Positions 53,032 to 61,321 of a DNA stretch of 64,000 nucleotides are shown piece by piece (the stretch's first letter is position 1; each line of letters starts with the position of its first letter). The stretch comes from DATMGU01 sp035555315 (GTDB taxonomy: Bacteria > Pseudomonadota > Alphaproteobacteria > ATCC43930 > CGMCC-115725): the NCBI GenBank assembly GCA_035555315.1, contig DATMGU010000114.1:1-64000 (forward strand), given 5' to 3'. A program made the position numbers and the translations under genes. The notes below the pieces were generated by a model, which did not search any database, was not told the origin of the DNA, and saw only the letters and a program-made list of their open reading frames with translations.

Positions 53032-54396
53032 ATGACCGTGAATCCGGCTGATTCGGCGATCTATGGTGGGCTGTTCGGAACCGACGAGATGCGGGCGCTC
53101 TTCGCCGATCGCCGTCGCCTGGGCTTCATGCTGGAGGCGGAGGTGGCGCTGGCGCGGGCGCAGGCGGCCTGCGGGGTGGTGCCGCTCAAGGCGGCGGAGC
53201 AGATCGCGGCGGCCGCGGATGCCGAACGGCTGGATCTCGCCGCGATCGCCCTGGGCACGACCAAGACCGGCCAGCCGGTCACCGCCTTGGTCGCCGCCCT
53301 CACCAAGGCCGCTGGTGCCGAGGCCGGGCGCTGGGTGCATTGGGGGGCCACGACCCAGGACATCGTCGATACGGCCCTGGTGCTCACCCTGCGCGAGGCG
53401 TTGACGCTGATCGAACGGGATCTCATCGGTCTGATCGATGCGTTGGCCACCCAGGCGGCACGGCACCGGGATACGGTGATGGCCGGCCGGACCTTTCTGC
53501 AGCAAGCCTTGCCCATCACCTTTGGCTATAAATGCGCCGTCTGGCTGGCGCCGCTGCTGAACCATCTGGCGCGGCTCGACGAGTTGCGGCCACGGCTGCT
53601 GGTGGCGCAGATGGGCGGGGCCGTGGGCACGCTGGCGGCATTGGGCGCGTCCGGTCGCGCGGTGGCGGAACGCTTCGCCGCCGACCTCGATCTCCATTGT
53701 CCGGATGCGCCGTGGCATACCGGCCGTGACGCGATCGCCGAGACAGGCTGCCTGCTGGGCATGCTGAGCGGCAGTCTCGCCAAGCTTGCCAACGACATCA
53801 TCCTGATGGCCCAGACGGAGGTCGGCGAGGTGGCGGAGCCGGCGGGGGGTGGGCGCGGCGGCTCCAGCACCATGCCGCATAAACGCAACCCGATCGGCGC
53901 CTGCCATGTGGTCGCCGCGGCGCGCGGCGCGCAGACGCTGGTTCCCCTCCTGCTCGGCGCCATGGAACAGGAGCATGAGCGGGCGGCGGGCGGCTGGCAG
54001 AGCGAAGCGTTGGCCCTGCCGCAGATTCTGACGCTGACGGCGGGTGCTTTGGCGCAGGGCCGCGCGCTGGCGGAAGGCTTCAGCGTCGACGCCGACCAGA
54101 TGCGCCAGAATCTGGAGATCACCGGCGGCCTCATCATGGCGGAGCGGGTTGCCATGGTGTTGGCGACGCGGCTCGGCAAAAGCGAGGCCCATCATCTGGT
54201 CGAGCAGGCCTGTGCCGAGGCGGTCGGTTCCAATCGGCATCTGGCGGAGGTGCTGGCGGACGACGCGCGGCTTGCCGGGGTGTTCGATCGTCATGCGCTC
54301 GACCAGTTGGTCGATCCGGCCGGCTATCTGGGCGAGGCCGGCGCGGTGGCCGATCGGGTGGTGGCGCGCGCGCGCGCGGCGCTGGCGGCGCGATAA
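53032..54396 (+). CDS. pcaB: 3-carboxy-cis,cis-muconate cycloisomerase
   Basis: A 454-residue enzyme of the fumarase/argininosuccinate-lyase superfamily that lactonises 3-carboxymuconate in the protocatechuate branch of the beta-ketoadipate pathway. It opens IYGGLFGTDEMRALFADRRR, with EVALARAQAACGVVP, VHWGATTQDIVDTALVLTLR and the superfamily signature GSSTMPHKRNPIGACHVVAA (about residue 276). The C-terminal AEAVGSNRHLAEVLADDARL is typical of PcaB. It is divergent from TPR/ATP-grasp B across 174 bp. A palindromic repeat separates it from pcaD. Confidence 0.93.
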   Translation: MTVNPADSAIYGGLFGTDEMRALFADRRRLGFMLEAEVALARAQAACGVVPLKAAEQIAAAADAERLDLAAIALGTTKTGQPVTALVAALTKAAGAEAGRWVHWGATTQDIVDTALVLTLREALTLIERDLIGLIDALATQAARHRDTVMAGRTFLQQALPITFGYKCAVWLAPLLNHLARLDELRPRLLVAQMGGAVGTLAALGASGRAVAERFAADLDLHCPDAPWHTGRDAIAETGCLLGMLSGSLAKLANDIILMAQTEVGEVAEPAGGGRGGSSTMPHKRNPIGACHVVAAARGAQTLVPLLLGAMEQEHERAAGGWQSEALALPQILTLTAGALAQGRALAEGFSVDADQMRQNLEITGGLIMAERVAMVLATRLGKSEAHHLVEQACAEAVGSNRHLAEVLADDARLAGVFDRHALDQLVDPAGYLGEAGAVADRVVARARAALAAR

Positions 54397-54404
54397 TCGT
54401 GAGC

Positions 54405-54447
54405 TTTAATTGAGCGGGAGCGATTCCACTTCCGTGGAACTCGCTCT
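54405..54447. repeat. interspersed palindromic repeat, copy 2
   Basis: GAGCGATTCCAC-TTCC-GTGGAACTCGCTC forms a nearly perfect palindrome at 54418-54446. With its AATTGAGC flank it matches the reverse complement of the element at 25673-25715 apart from a few base changes. It lies between pcaB and pcaD. Confidence 0.75.
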
Positions 54448-54521
54448 AGGTTGGCTGGCACCCGTCCCGGGTCGGCGCTAAGCTGTCGTCATGGGACATA
54501 ACAGAACCAGGAGGGGGCCGA

Positions 54522-55322
54522 GTGTCGTTCATCAAGGCTGCTGACCTCGCCGTGCATTACGACCTGTCCGGGCCGGCCGATGCCCCGGTCGTGATGTTCG
54601 CGAATTCACTCGGCACCAATTTCCATGTCTGGGACGCGCAACGGGATGCGCTGGCCGGGCAATTCAGGGTGTTGCGCTATGACATGCGTGGCCATGGCTT
54701 GACCGACTGTCCCACCCCGACCGACGCGGCGGCCGGCTATACGATCGATCAGCTGGCCGGCGACGCCGTGGCGCTGCTCGACGCGCTGGATCTGGAGCGG
54801 GTGCATTTCTGCGGCTTGTCGATCGGCGGTATGGTCGCGCAACGCCTGGGGGCGATGGTGCCCGCCCGGCTCTATTCCCTGGTCCTCTGCGATACCGCCA
54901 GTCGGATCGGCACGGCGGCGACGTGGCAGGATCGGGTCGCCGCGATCCGCGCCGGCGGCATGGCGTCGATCGCCGACGCGGTCATGACCCGCTGGTTCAC
55001 GCCGGCGTTCTTCGAGCGGGAGCCCGCGGCGCTCAGCGGCTTTCGCAACATGCTGGCACGCACCCCCGTCGACGGTTATGCCGGCTGTTGTCTCGCCATC
55101 CGCGACGCCGATCTCAGGGCCGATTGTGCGCGCATTACCTGCCCGACCCAAGTCGTCGTCGGCGATCAGGATGCCTCGACGCCGCCCGCCCTGGTGCGGG
55201 AGACCGCAGCCTCGATCGCCGGTGCCGACTTGTCGATCATCGAGGGTGCGGGGCATATTCCCACCGCAGAACAACCCGAGGCACTGAACCGCATCCTGTT
55301 GCGGTTCCTGTCGGCCTTATGA
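54522..55322 (+). CDS. pcaD: 3-oxoadipate enol-lactonase
   Basis: A 266-residue alpha/beta hydrolase that converts 3-oxoadipate enol-lactone to 3-oxoadipate. Visible features are the oxyanion region FANSLGTNFHVWDAQRDALA, RYDMRGHGLTD, the nucleophile elbow GLSIGGMVAQ (Ser), VVVGDQDASTPP (Asp) and EGAGHIPTAEQP (His). The start is GTG at 54522, with GGAGGGGG 6-8 nt upstream and no ATG nearby. It lies 26 nt before pcaC. The pcaB-pcaD gap of 125 nt contains the palindromic repeat. Confidence 0.92.
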   Translation: MSFIKAADLAVHYDLSGPADAPVVMFANSLGTNFHVWDAQRDALAGQFRVLRYDMRGHGLTDCPTPTDAAAGYTIDQLAGDAVALLDALDLERVHFCGLSIGGMVAQRLGAMVPARLYSLVLCDTASRIGTAATWQDRVAAIRAGGMASIADAVMTRWFTPAFFEREPAALSGFRNMLARTPVDGYAGCCLAIRDADLRADCARITCPTQVVVGDQDASTPPALVRETAASIAGADLSIIEGAGHIPTAEQPEALNRILLRFLSAL

Positions 55323-55347
55323 TCCAACAACCGGCGAAGGGGAAGCC

Positions 55348-55749
55348 ATGACCGATCGGCCTGAAGATGGTGTCCATGCCGCGGGCATGATAGTTCGCAA
55401 GGCGGTGCTGGGGACCGCGCATGTCGAACGGGCGCAGCGCAACGCGTCGCCGTTCGATAGTGACTTTCAGGATTTCATCACCCGCACGGCCTGGGGCAGC
55501 GTCTGGACGCGGCCGGGGCTGGAGCGCAAGACGCGCAGCATGCTGACCATTGCCATGATGGCGGCACTCGGCCATCACGAGGAATTGGCGCTGCATATCC
55601 GGGCGACCCGCAACACCGGCGTCACCGCCGACGAGGTCAAGGAAATCCTCTTGCAGGTCGCGGTCTATGCCGGCGTTCCGGCAGCCAATACAGCGATTCG
55701 CATCGCCAAGGCGACCTATCAGGAAATGAGCGAGGAGACCAAGTCATGA
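55348..55749 (+). CDS. pcaC: 4-carboxymuconolactone decarboxylase
   Basis: A 133-residue enzyme that decarboxylates 4-carboxymuconolactone to the enol-lactone used by PcaD. It shows FDSDFQDFITRTAWGSVWTR, GLERKTRSMLTIAMMAALGH, EELALHIRATRNTGVTADEV and KEILLQVAVYAGVPAANTAI, the full PcaC/AhpD-like pattern; there is no CxxC redox pair, as expected for the decarboxylase. ATG 55348 has GAAGGGGAAG 4-10 nt upstream. The stop overlaps the pcaH start (ATGA), giving translational coupling. Confidence 0.95.
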   Translation: MTDRPEDGVHAAGMIVRKAVLGTAHVERAQRNASPFDSDFQDFITRTAWGSVWTRPGLERKTRSMLTIAMMAALGHHEELALHIRATRNTGVTADEVKEILLQVAVYAGVPAANTAIRIAKATYQEMSEETKS

Positions 55750-56450
55750 CGATCTTGCCAGGCTATCGGCCCCAAGCGCCGGGAACTCATCCGCCGCTCG
55801 ATTTTCCGGGCTATGCCAGCACCGCCGCACGCGCGCCGCGCCGCAAGCCGATCCAGCTCGACCACACCTTGTCCGAGATCACCGGCCCACGCCTGCCCAA
55901 CGCGGTCGCGGCGGCGGATGGCCTCGACCTCACCCATCATGCGGGCGGCGAGGCGGTGGGTCAGCGTATCATCGTCGCCGGCCGGGTGCTCGACGAGGAC
56001 GGCCGGCCGGTGCCCAATACGGTGGTCGAGGTCTGGCAGGCGAATGCCGCCGGCCGCTATACCCATGCGGGCGATCAGCACGACGCGCCGCTCGATCCGT
56101 ATTTCGACGGCGCCGGCCGCGTCTTCACCGATGCCGATGGCGCCTACAGGTTCCTGACCATCAAGCCCGGCGCTTATTGCTGGCGCAATCACCCGAACGC
56201 CTGGCGGCCGCAGCACATCCATTTCAGCCTGTTCGGGCCAGGTTTCGCGACCCGGCTGATCACCCAGATGTACTTCGCCGGCGACCCGTTGATCCCGCTC
56301 GACCCGATGGTCGCCAGCATCCCGGACCCCGCGGCGCGCGGCCGGTTGATCGCCGAGTTCGACCTGGGCCTCACCGAGCCGGAATTCGCTCTGGGGTATC
56401 GCTGGGATATTGTGTTGCGCGGGCGCGCGCAGACCCCGATGGAGATCTGA
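55746..56450 (+). CDS. pcaH: protocatechuate 3,4-dioxygenase beta subunit
   Basis: A 234-residue iron-binding subunit of the intradiol ring-cleaving dioxygenase. The N-terminal LDHTLSEITGPRL and the body VVEVWQANAAGRYTHAGDQH are typical. The Fe(III) ligands are visible as Tyr in GRYTHAGDQ, Tyr in GAYCWRNHPNAWRPQ and the two His of HIHFSLFGPGF. LITQMYFAGDPLIPLDP follows as in other PcaH. ATG overlaps the pcaC stop by 4 nt; pcaG follows after 1 nt. Confidence 0.95.
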   Translation: MTILPGYRPQAPGTHPPLDFPGYASTAARAPRRKPIQLDHTLSEITGPRLPNAVAAADGLDLTHHAGGEAVGQRIIVAGRVLDEDGRPVPNTVVEVWQANAAGRYTHAGDQHDAPLDPYFDGAGRVFTDADGAYRFLTIKPGAYCWRNHPNAWRPQHIHFSLFGPGFATRLITQMYFAGDPLIPLDPMVASIPDPAARGRLIAEFDLGLTEPEFALGYRWDIVLRGRAQTPMEI

Positions 56451-56451
56451 T

Positions 56452-57015
56452 TTGGCTTTCGCGTTAACCCAATCGCAGACGATCGGCCCGTTCTTCAACG
56501 CGGTATTGCGCCCTGATGCTTGGTCCGATCTGGTCGGGCCGGGCGCCCAGGGCACCGTCATCCAGCTCGAGGGCCGGGTGATCGACGGCCAAGGCGCCCC
56601 GGTGACCGACGCCACGGTCGAGATCTGGCAGGCCAACGCCGCCGGCCGCTACGACCATCCGGAGGATACCCAGGACAAGCCGCTCGATCCGGCATTCCAC
56701 GGCTTCGGTCGCGCGCCGACGGATCCCGAGGGCCGGTTCCGCTTCCGCACGGTACTGCCCGGCCCGGTGCCCGGCCTCGGCAATGTCCTGCAGGCGCCGC
56801 ATGTCAACGTATCGGTCTTCGCCCGCGGGCTGCTGAACCGCGTCGTAACCCGGATCTACTTCGCCGGCAACGCGCTGAACGACACCGATCCCGTGCTGTC
56901 GGCCTTGTCCGAGGCCGAGCGCACGACCTTGCTGGCGAATCCGGCCGGCGGTGGGGTATGGCAGCTCGACATCATCCTGCAGGGCGAGGGCGAGACGGTG
57001 TTCTTCGAGGTTTGA
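56452..57015 (+). CDS. pcaG: protocatechuate 3,4-dioxygenase alpha subunit
   Basis: A 187-residue partner subunit of PcaH. The family-typical opening is LAFALTQSQTIGPFFNAVL and the core EIWQANAAGRYDHPEDTQDK with ADPEGRFRF-type and HVNVSVFARGLLNRVVTRIY segments; the iron ligands of PcaH are absent, as expected. No ATG or GTG fits, but TTG 56452 starts the protein exactly where relatives begin, one nt after the pcaH stop, with GGAG 8 nt upstream inside pcaH. A TTG start for one of two equimolar subunits is notable. Confidence 0.92.
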   Translation: MAFALTQSQTIGPFFNAVLRPDAWSDLVGPGAQGTVIQLEGRVIDGQGAPVTDATVEIWQANAAGRYDHPEDTQDKPLDPAFHGFGRAPTDPEGRFRFRTVLPGPVPGLGNVLQAPHVNVSVFARGLLNRVVTRIYFAGNALNDTDPVLSALSEAERTTLLANPAGGGVWQLDIILQGEGETVFFEV

Positions 57016-57025
57016 TGGGGCACGC

Positions 57026-57817
57026 TCACTCCAACAACTGCGGCACCAGCTCATGCGCGTTGGCGATGCCGAGCCGCTGATAGGCCCGGCGGCGATAGGT
57101 CAGCACCGTGGTCGTCGCGATGCCGAGTTCGATGCCGATCGATTGGGCGGTGGCGCCGAGCAGCGTCCAGGCGCAGACGCTGCGTTCGCGCTCGGTCAGG
57201 CCGGGAAAGCGGCGGGTCAGTCTCGGCAGGAGCCGGTCGACGGGCATCGGCGGGGCCATCGGCGCAGCGGCGCTCGGTACGCCCCGCTGCCTTAGCGCCT
57301 TCACATGGCTGCGCACCGCCGGCACCGCGATGGCGGCGAAATCGACGAGGCGCCTCAGCTCATCCGAGGCGGTGATCGACCGGCGGTAAAAGCACATGAC
57401 GTTCCAGCCCTCCGTGGTCGGCCGGGCGATCGCGATCTTCTCGGCAAAGCTCGGCTTGTCATAGCATTGCCAGCGATACTCGATGTCGGGAATGGCTGAT
57501 GCCAGTACCCGCCGCACCAGCATCGACGGCCGATGCCAATTGCGCTTCAACTCTCCGATCAACGGATCGCCGCCATGGAAGTGATGGGTATAGGCCTCGA
57601 CGCGCGCCGTCGCATCCGCCCGTGACCCCATCCAACTGAGCGGCAACGGTGCCGACCGCGCCGGCAAGTCGAAGCCGAAAATCTCGTCGACGGCCATCAG
57701 CCGGTTCGCGCATTCGAAGAGGACGGTATCCATGGTCGGCGAGCCAACGGCATCCATCAGCGTATCGAACGCCTTGAGATCCACGCTCAAGGTATCGGGC
57801 ATAGCCATCCACGCCAT
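57026..57817 (-). CDS. LuxR-type transcriptional regulator
   Basis: A 263-residue regulator. The C-terminal LuxR helix-turn-helix is clear at about 200-263: PGLTERERSVCAWTLLGATA, QSIGIELGIATTTVLTYRRR and AYQRLGIANAHELV. The N-terminal 180 residues form a sensory domain with no recognised receiver or acyl-homoserine-lactone motif (VDEIFGFDLPARSAPLPLSW, HFHGGDPLIGELKRNWHRPS). ATG 57817 has GGAGGG 7-9 nt upstream. It converges on pcaG and is divergent from the FAD hydroxylase, so it is the likely regulator of aromatic catabolism here, in place of a LysR-type PcaQ. Confidence 0.85.
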   Translation of the reverse strand: MAWMAMPDTLSVDLKAFDTLMDAVGSPTMDTVLFECANRLMAVDEIFGFDLPARSAPLPLSWMGSRADATARVEAYTHHFHGGDPLIGELKRNWHRPSMLVRRVLASAIPDIEYRWQCYDKPSFAEKIAIARPTTEGWNVMCFYRRSITASDELRRLVDFAAIAVPAVRSHVKALRQRGVPSAAAPMAPPMPVDRLLPRLTRRFPGLTERERSVCAWTLLGATAQSIGIELGIATTTVLTYRRRAYQRLGIANAHELVPQLLE

Positions 57818-58016
57818 TGTCGTTCCCTCCGGCCCGCTTGTTCTTCGCGTCGTCAGGTCTGAGGACAGACACCAGACCCCATAGCGCTCAGCATGGCTCA
57901 ACGAAGAGGGTACACCGGGGGAGGAAACATCGGCAAATGGACCGAAATCTTCGCTGTCGCCGCCGACCCGCACGGCCGATGACGCAGGCGATCTCGACAT
58001 GAGGGGCGCTCAACCG

Positions 58017-59630
58017 ATGACGGGGCAGCGGGCGCGCTTCGGCTACACGCCAAGAGCCCACACCATCGACGATCCTCCCGAGCAGCGGCGCGTCGTCGTC
58101 GTCGGTGCCGGGCTGGTCGGGCTGACCTTGGCGATCGACCTGCGGCGCCAGGGGGTGCCGGTCCTGCTGCTGGAACGTTCCGATACCGTATCGGTCGGTT
58201 CCCGGTCTATCTGCCAGGCCAAGCGCACGCTGGAGATATGGGATCGGCTCGGCGTCGGCGAGGCGATCCGGACCAAGGGGATCACCTGGCGGATCGGCCG
58301 CGTCTTCCATGGTGGTGGGGAAGTCTTCAGCTTCGACCTGCTGCCCGAGAGCGGCCACAAGATGCCGGCCTTCGTCAACCTGCAGCAATATCACGTGGAA
58401 ACCGTGCTTCACGCGCGCTTCGCCGAATTCGGCGGGGAGGTTCGTTTCCTCAACACGCTCTCGGCGATCGAGCCGCGCGACGATGGCGCCCTGCTGACGA
58501 TCGATACGCCGGAGGGGCCTTACCGGATCGATGCCGAATGGGTGGTCTCGTGCGAGGGCAGCCGGTCGACGATCCGGTCCGCCCTCGGTCTCGGCTTCGT
58601 CGGGGAGACATTCGAAGACAAATTCCTGATCGCCGATGTGAAGATGCGGCGTGCCGAATTCCCCACGGAACGCTGGTTCTGGTTCAATCCGCAATTCCAT
58701 GACGGTCAGACGAGCCTGCTCCATCGCCAGGCGGACGATGTCTGGCGGATCGATCTGCAGCTTGGTTGGGATGCGGATATAGAGGCGGAGAAACACCCGG
58801 ATCGCGTCCGCCAACGCATCGAGACGATGCTTGGCCATGGCGATTTCGATTTCGAATGGCTGTCGATCTACGTGTTCCAGTGCCGTACGCTCGAACGATA
58901 CGTGCATGGCCGGGTGATCTTCGCCGGCGACAGCGCGCATCAGGTCTCGCCGTTCGGCGCGCGCGGCGGCAATGGCGGCGTGCAGGACGCCGACAATCTG
59001 GGCTGGAAGCTGAGGCGCGTACTCGATGGCAGCGCGCCGCCCGGCCTGCTGGAGAGCTATAACGAGGAGCGTCTGTTCGCCGCGCGCGAGAACATCTTGA
59101 ACTCGAAGCGGGCGACCGACTTCATGACGCCGAAATCGAAGACCTCGCGTCTATTGCGCGACCAGGTTCTGACCTTGGCGGTGCATCATCCCTTCGCCCG
59201 CGCTCTCGTGAATTCGGGTCGGTTATCGCTCCCGGCGCATCTCGGCGGCTCCCGACTGAACACGCCGGATGATGCCGTCTGGCAGACGGGTCGGATGGGC
59301 CCAGGCTCGCCCGCCGCCGATGCGCCGATCCGCCGAGGGGCGGCGGATGGGTTTTTCCTCGATGTGCTGGGCGACCGGTTTGTCGCGCTTACCACCGATC
59401 CAGATGCGCCGCCCTCGATCATGGTCGGCTCGCACCGGGTGGATGTCGTCGTTTTGGGGCGCGACGTCACCGACCCGACCGGCCTCTTGTCCGAGCGCTA
59501 TGATTTACAGCCCGGTTCCATGATCCTGTTTCGGCCGGATCAACATCTAGCCCTGCGGCGGCGTCAGACCGACGTAGCCGCCTTGCGTGCTGGCGTCGAC
59601 CGGGCCTTGGGCCGGGAAATCCCGGCATGA
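58017..59630 (+). CDS. FAD-dependent aromatic-ring hydroxylase (MhpA/PheA-like)
   Basis: A 537-residue flavoprotein monooxygenase. The N-terminal FAD site is RRVVVVGAGLVGLTLAIDLR, with LLLERSDTVSVGSRSICQA; the second FAD contact is GRVIFAGDSAHQVSPFGARG then GNGGVQDADNLGWKLRRVL. The C-terminal thioredoxin-like domain (about 410-537) has DFMTPKSKTSRLLRDQVLTL and LLSERYDLQPGSMILFRPDQ. Such enzymes hydroxylate phenolic acids or substituted phenols; placement beside the pca genes suggests it feeds protocatechuate-type substrates, though the exact one is unknown. ATG 58017 has AGGGG 9 nt upstream; ATG 57999 is the alternative. The stop overlaps the DUF2783 gene. Confidence 0.88.
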   Translation: MTGQRARFGYTPRAHTIDDPPEQRRVVVVGAGLVGLTLAIDLRRQGVPVLLLERSDTVSVGSRSICQAKRTLEIWDRLGVGEAIRTKGITWRIGRVFHGGGEVFSFDLLPESGHKMPAFVNLQQYHVETVLHARFAEFGGEVRFLNTLSAIEPRDDGALLTIDTPEGPYRIDAEWVVSCEGSRSTIRSALGLGFVGETFEDKFLIADVKMRRAEFPTERWFWFNPQFHDGQTSLLHRQADDVWRIDLQLGWDADIEAEKHPDRVRQRIETMLGHGDFDFEWLSIYVFQCRTLERYVHGRVIFAGDSAHQVSPFGARGGNGGVQDADNLGWKLRRVLDGSAPPGLLESYNEERLFAARENILNSKRATDFMTPKSKTSRLLRDQVLTLAVHHPFARALVNSGRLSLPAHLGGSRLNTPDDAVWQTGRMGPGSPAADAPIRRGAADGFFLDVLGDRFVALTTDPDAPPSIMVGSHRVDVVVLGRDVTDPTGLLSERYDLQPGSMILFRPDQHLALRRRQTDVAALRAGVDRALGREIPA

Positions 59631-59875
59631 CCGAGCTGCGCGACACGGCGAATTTCGAGGATGGCGACGCATTCTACGCGGCTTTGGTCGAAGCCATCGA
59701 TCGGCAGGATGACGATGGCGCCGTGGCCCTTCTCGCGCGCTTGGTGCTGATCCTGGCAAACCAGATCGGCGATCGCGCCGTTTTGCACGCGGCCCTCGAC
59801 CTTGCCGTCACGAGTGAGCCGCGACGTCCAGTTGCGACGAATCCCGAGACGACCCCATCGGTGCGCCGATCATGA
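59627..59875 (+). CDS. DUF2783 protein
   Basis: An 82-residue protein of the DUF2783 type, small proteins often encoded next to aromatic hydroxylases. The pattern is FEDGDAFYAALVEAIDRQDD then ALLARLVLILANQIGDRAVL. The start overlaps the hydroxylase stop by 4 nt (ATGA), so the two are translationally coupled. It may act as a partner or stabiliser; no activity is known. The last 20 codons overlap the 3' end of the convergent cyclase gene by 68 nt. Confidence 0.8.
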   Translation: MTELRDTANFEDGDAFYAALVEAIDRQDDDGAVALLARLVLILANQIGDRAVLHAALDLAVTSEPRRPVATNPETTPSVRRS

Positions 59876-61259
59876 CCAGGTCGACCGGTTGATCGACGCC
59901 TTCGACCCGCCTTCCGGGGCGGGGGTCGATCGATAGGGTCGGCTGGTAGCCCTGATCGAGTGCCAGGGTGAGCGTCTCGGCGCTGACCAGCGCCCGGGCG
60001 CGTTCCTGCTTGGTGTGCTTTTCCAGCTTGGCGGCGAGGTTAACCACCTCGCCCAGCACCGTGTATTCCAGCCGGGTCGTCTCGCCGATGGCGCCGAACA
60101 GCACCGGCCCGACCGTCACCGCGGCACAGATCTCGGGAACCGTGGCACCCTCGGATACAGCATAGTCGTGCCAGACGGTGACAGCCCGCTGGATCGCTTC
60201 GACCGCGCGCAGCGCATCGGCGGCAAAGGTGGCGGTCGACCGTACCGCGCCGAAACTCGCCAAGATGCCGTCGCCCAGATACTTGTCGATGCTGCCGCCG
60301 GCGGCTTGGATGACCGGGACCAGCCGTTGTTGATACTCGCTGAGCAGGCTCATCAACTGCGCGGGCTCCAACCGCTGCGACAGGGTGGTGAAGCCGCGCA
60401 TGTCGACGAACAGGATCGCGGCGTCGCGCCGTTCGACCATGCCCGGCGCGATGTCCATTTCGGTGGCTCGGATGCGGGCCGCGACTTCCGGCGCGAAGAA
60501 CCGGGCGAGATCGGCCGAGGCGATCTGGTCGGTCACCGCGTCGACCAGCAGCGCGCGGGAGCGCACGACCGCGAGGGAGAGGATCGCGGTGACCAGCGCG
60601 ATCGCCACGATCTTCTCGATCTCGGCGCCGACCAATAGGTGGTAGGAGGTGACGTAGTCGCGGTAATCATGGGTTATCGCCATGCCGCCCTCCGCCGTCA
60701 GGGCGTAGAGCAGCATGGCGATCCAACCCAGCACGGCGCTGGCCCCCGCCAACAGCACATAGCGCACCTCGAAGCGCAGCGTGCGCAAGGCGATCAGTAC
60801 GAAGGCGAACATCAGCGTCGGCGCCTTCAGCGACAGGGCGGGCGGCGCCTCGTATTCGAGGTGGTAGCTCCAGATCGTGATCATTAGCACGGCGATATCG
60901 ACCACGACCGACGCGCCGATATACCAAGCTCGCAAAGCGTTACGGTGGGCGAGCCACAGCCGGACCGCCGTGAACCCCGCATAGAGACCCAATGTCCAGG
61001 GTACCGGCTGGAGCATGGTGTCCATCGCGAAGCCCTTGCTCGACAGCGTATAGAGCAACGTCACGATCAGGATCACGCCGGCCTGCAAATAGCCGATGAT
61101 CAGCTCGCTGGTGGCTTGTTGGCGCTTGACCGCCTGCCGCACCCGCTCGGGCAGCCGCTGGCTCCAGACCATGCGGACGCTCCGCGCCAGGAGACGCGTC
61201 GCCGTGTGTCGCGCCGCTACCAGGGCCTTAGCCGAAAACGAGGAGGAGATCGCAACCAT
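59808..61259 (-). CDS. membrane class III adenylate/guanylate cyclase
   Basis: A 483-residue protein. Six hydrophobic segments occupy about residues 50-245 (LIIGYLQAGVILIVTLLYTL, VVVDIAVLMITIWSY, APTLMFAFVLIALRTL and others). The catalytic domain begins RRDAAILFVDMRGFTTLSQR, with the two metal Asp positions in VDMRGF and GDGILASFGA, GGSIDKYLGDGIL, and VTVGPVLFGAIGETTRLEYT. It would make cAMP or cGMP; the specificity residues cannot be judged without alignment. ATG 61259 is preferred to the GTG at 61262. No matching phosphodiesterase or CRP-type regulator is adjacent. Confidence 0.85.
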   Translation of the reverse strand: MVAISSSFSAKALVAARHTATRLLARSVRMVWSQRLPERVRQAVKRQQATSELIIGYLQAGVILIVTLLYTLSSKGFAMDTMLQPVPWTLGLYAGFTAVRLWLAHRNALRAWYIGASVVVDIAVLMITIWSYHLEYEAPPALSLKAPTLMFAFVLIALRTLRFEVRYVLLAGASAVLGWIAMLLYALTAEGGMAITHDYRDYVTSYHLLVGAEIEKIVAIALVTAILSLAVVRSRALLVDAVTDQIASADLARFFAPEVAARIRATEMDIAPGMVERRDAAILFVDMRGFTTLSQRLEPAQLMSLLSEYQQRLVPVIQAAGGSIDKYLGDGILASFGAVRSTATFAADALRAVEAIQRAVTVWHDYAVSEGATVPEICAAVTVGPVLFGAIGETTRLEYTVLGEVVNLAAKLEKHTKQERARALVSAETLTLALDQGYQPTLSIDPRPGRRVEGVDQPVDLVMIGAPMGSSRDSSQLDVAAHS

Positions 61260-61321
61260 CACGCTGTCGGAGGTTAGCAGCTTTCAGTATGCGCGGCCGG
61301 TAACATCGGCGTGTAGCTGGC

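Noticed and set aside
51343..54294. 983-codon minus-strand frame extending the ATP-grasp gene across pcaB
   Set aside because: The upper half is the antisense of pcaB with no plausible protein features; the credible gene starts at ATG 52857.
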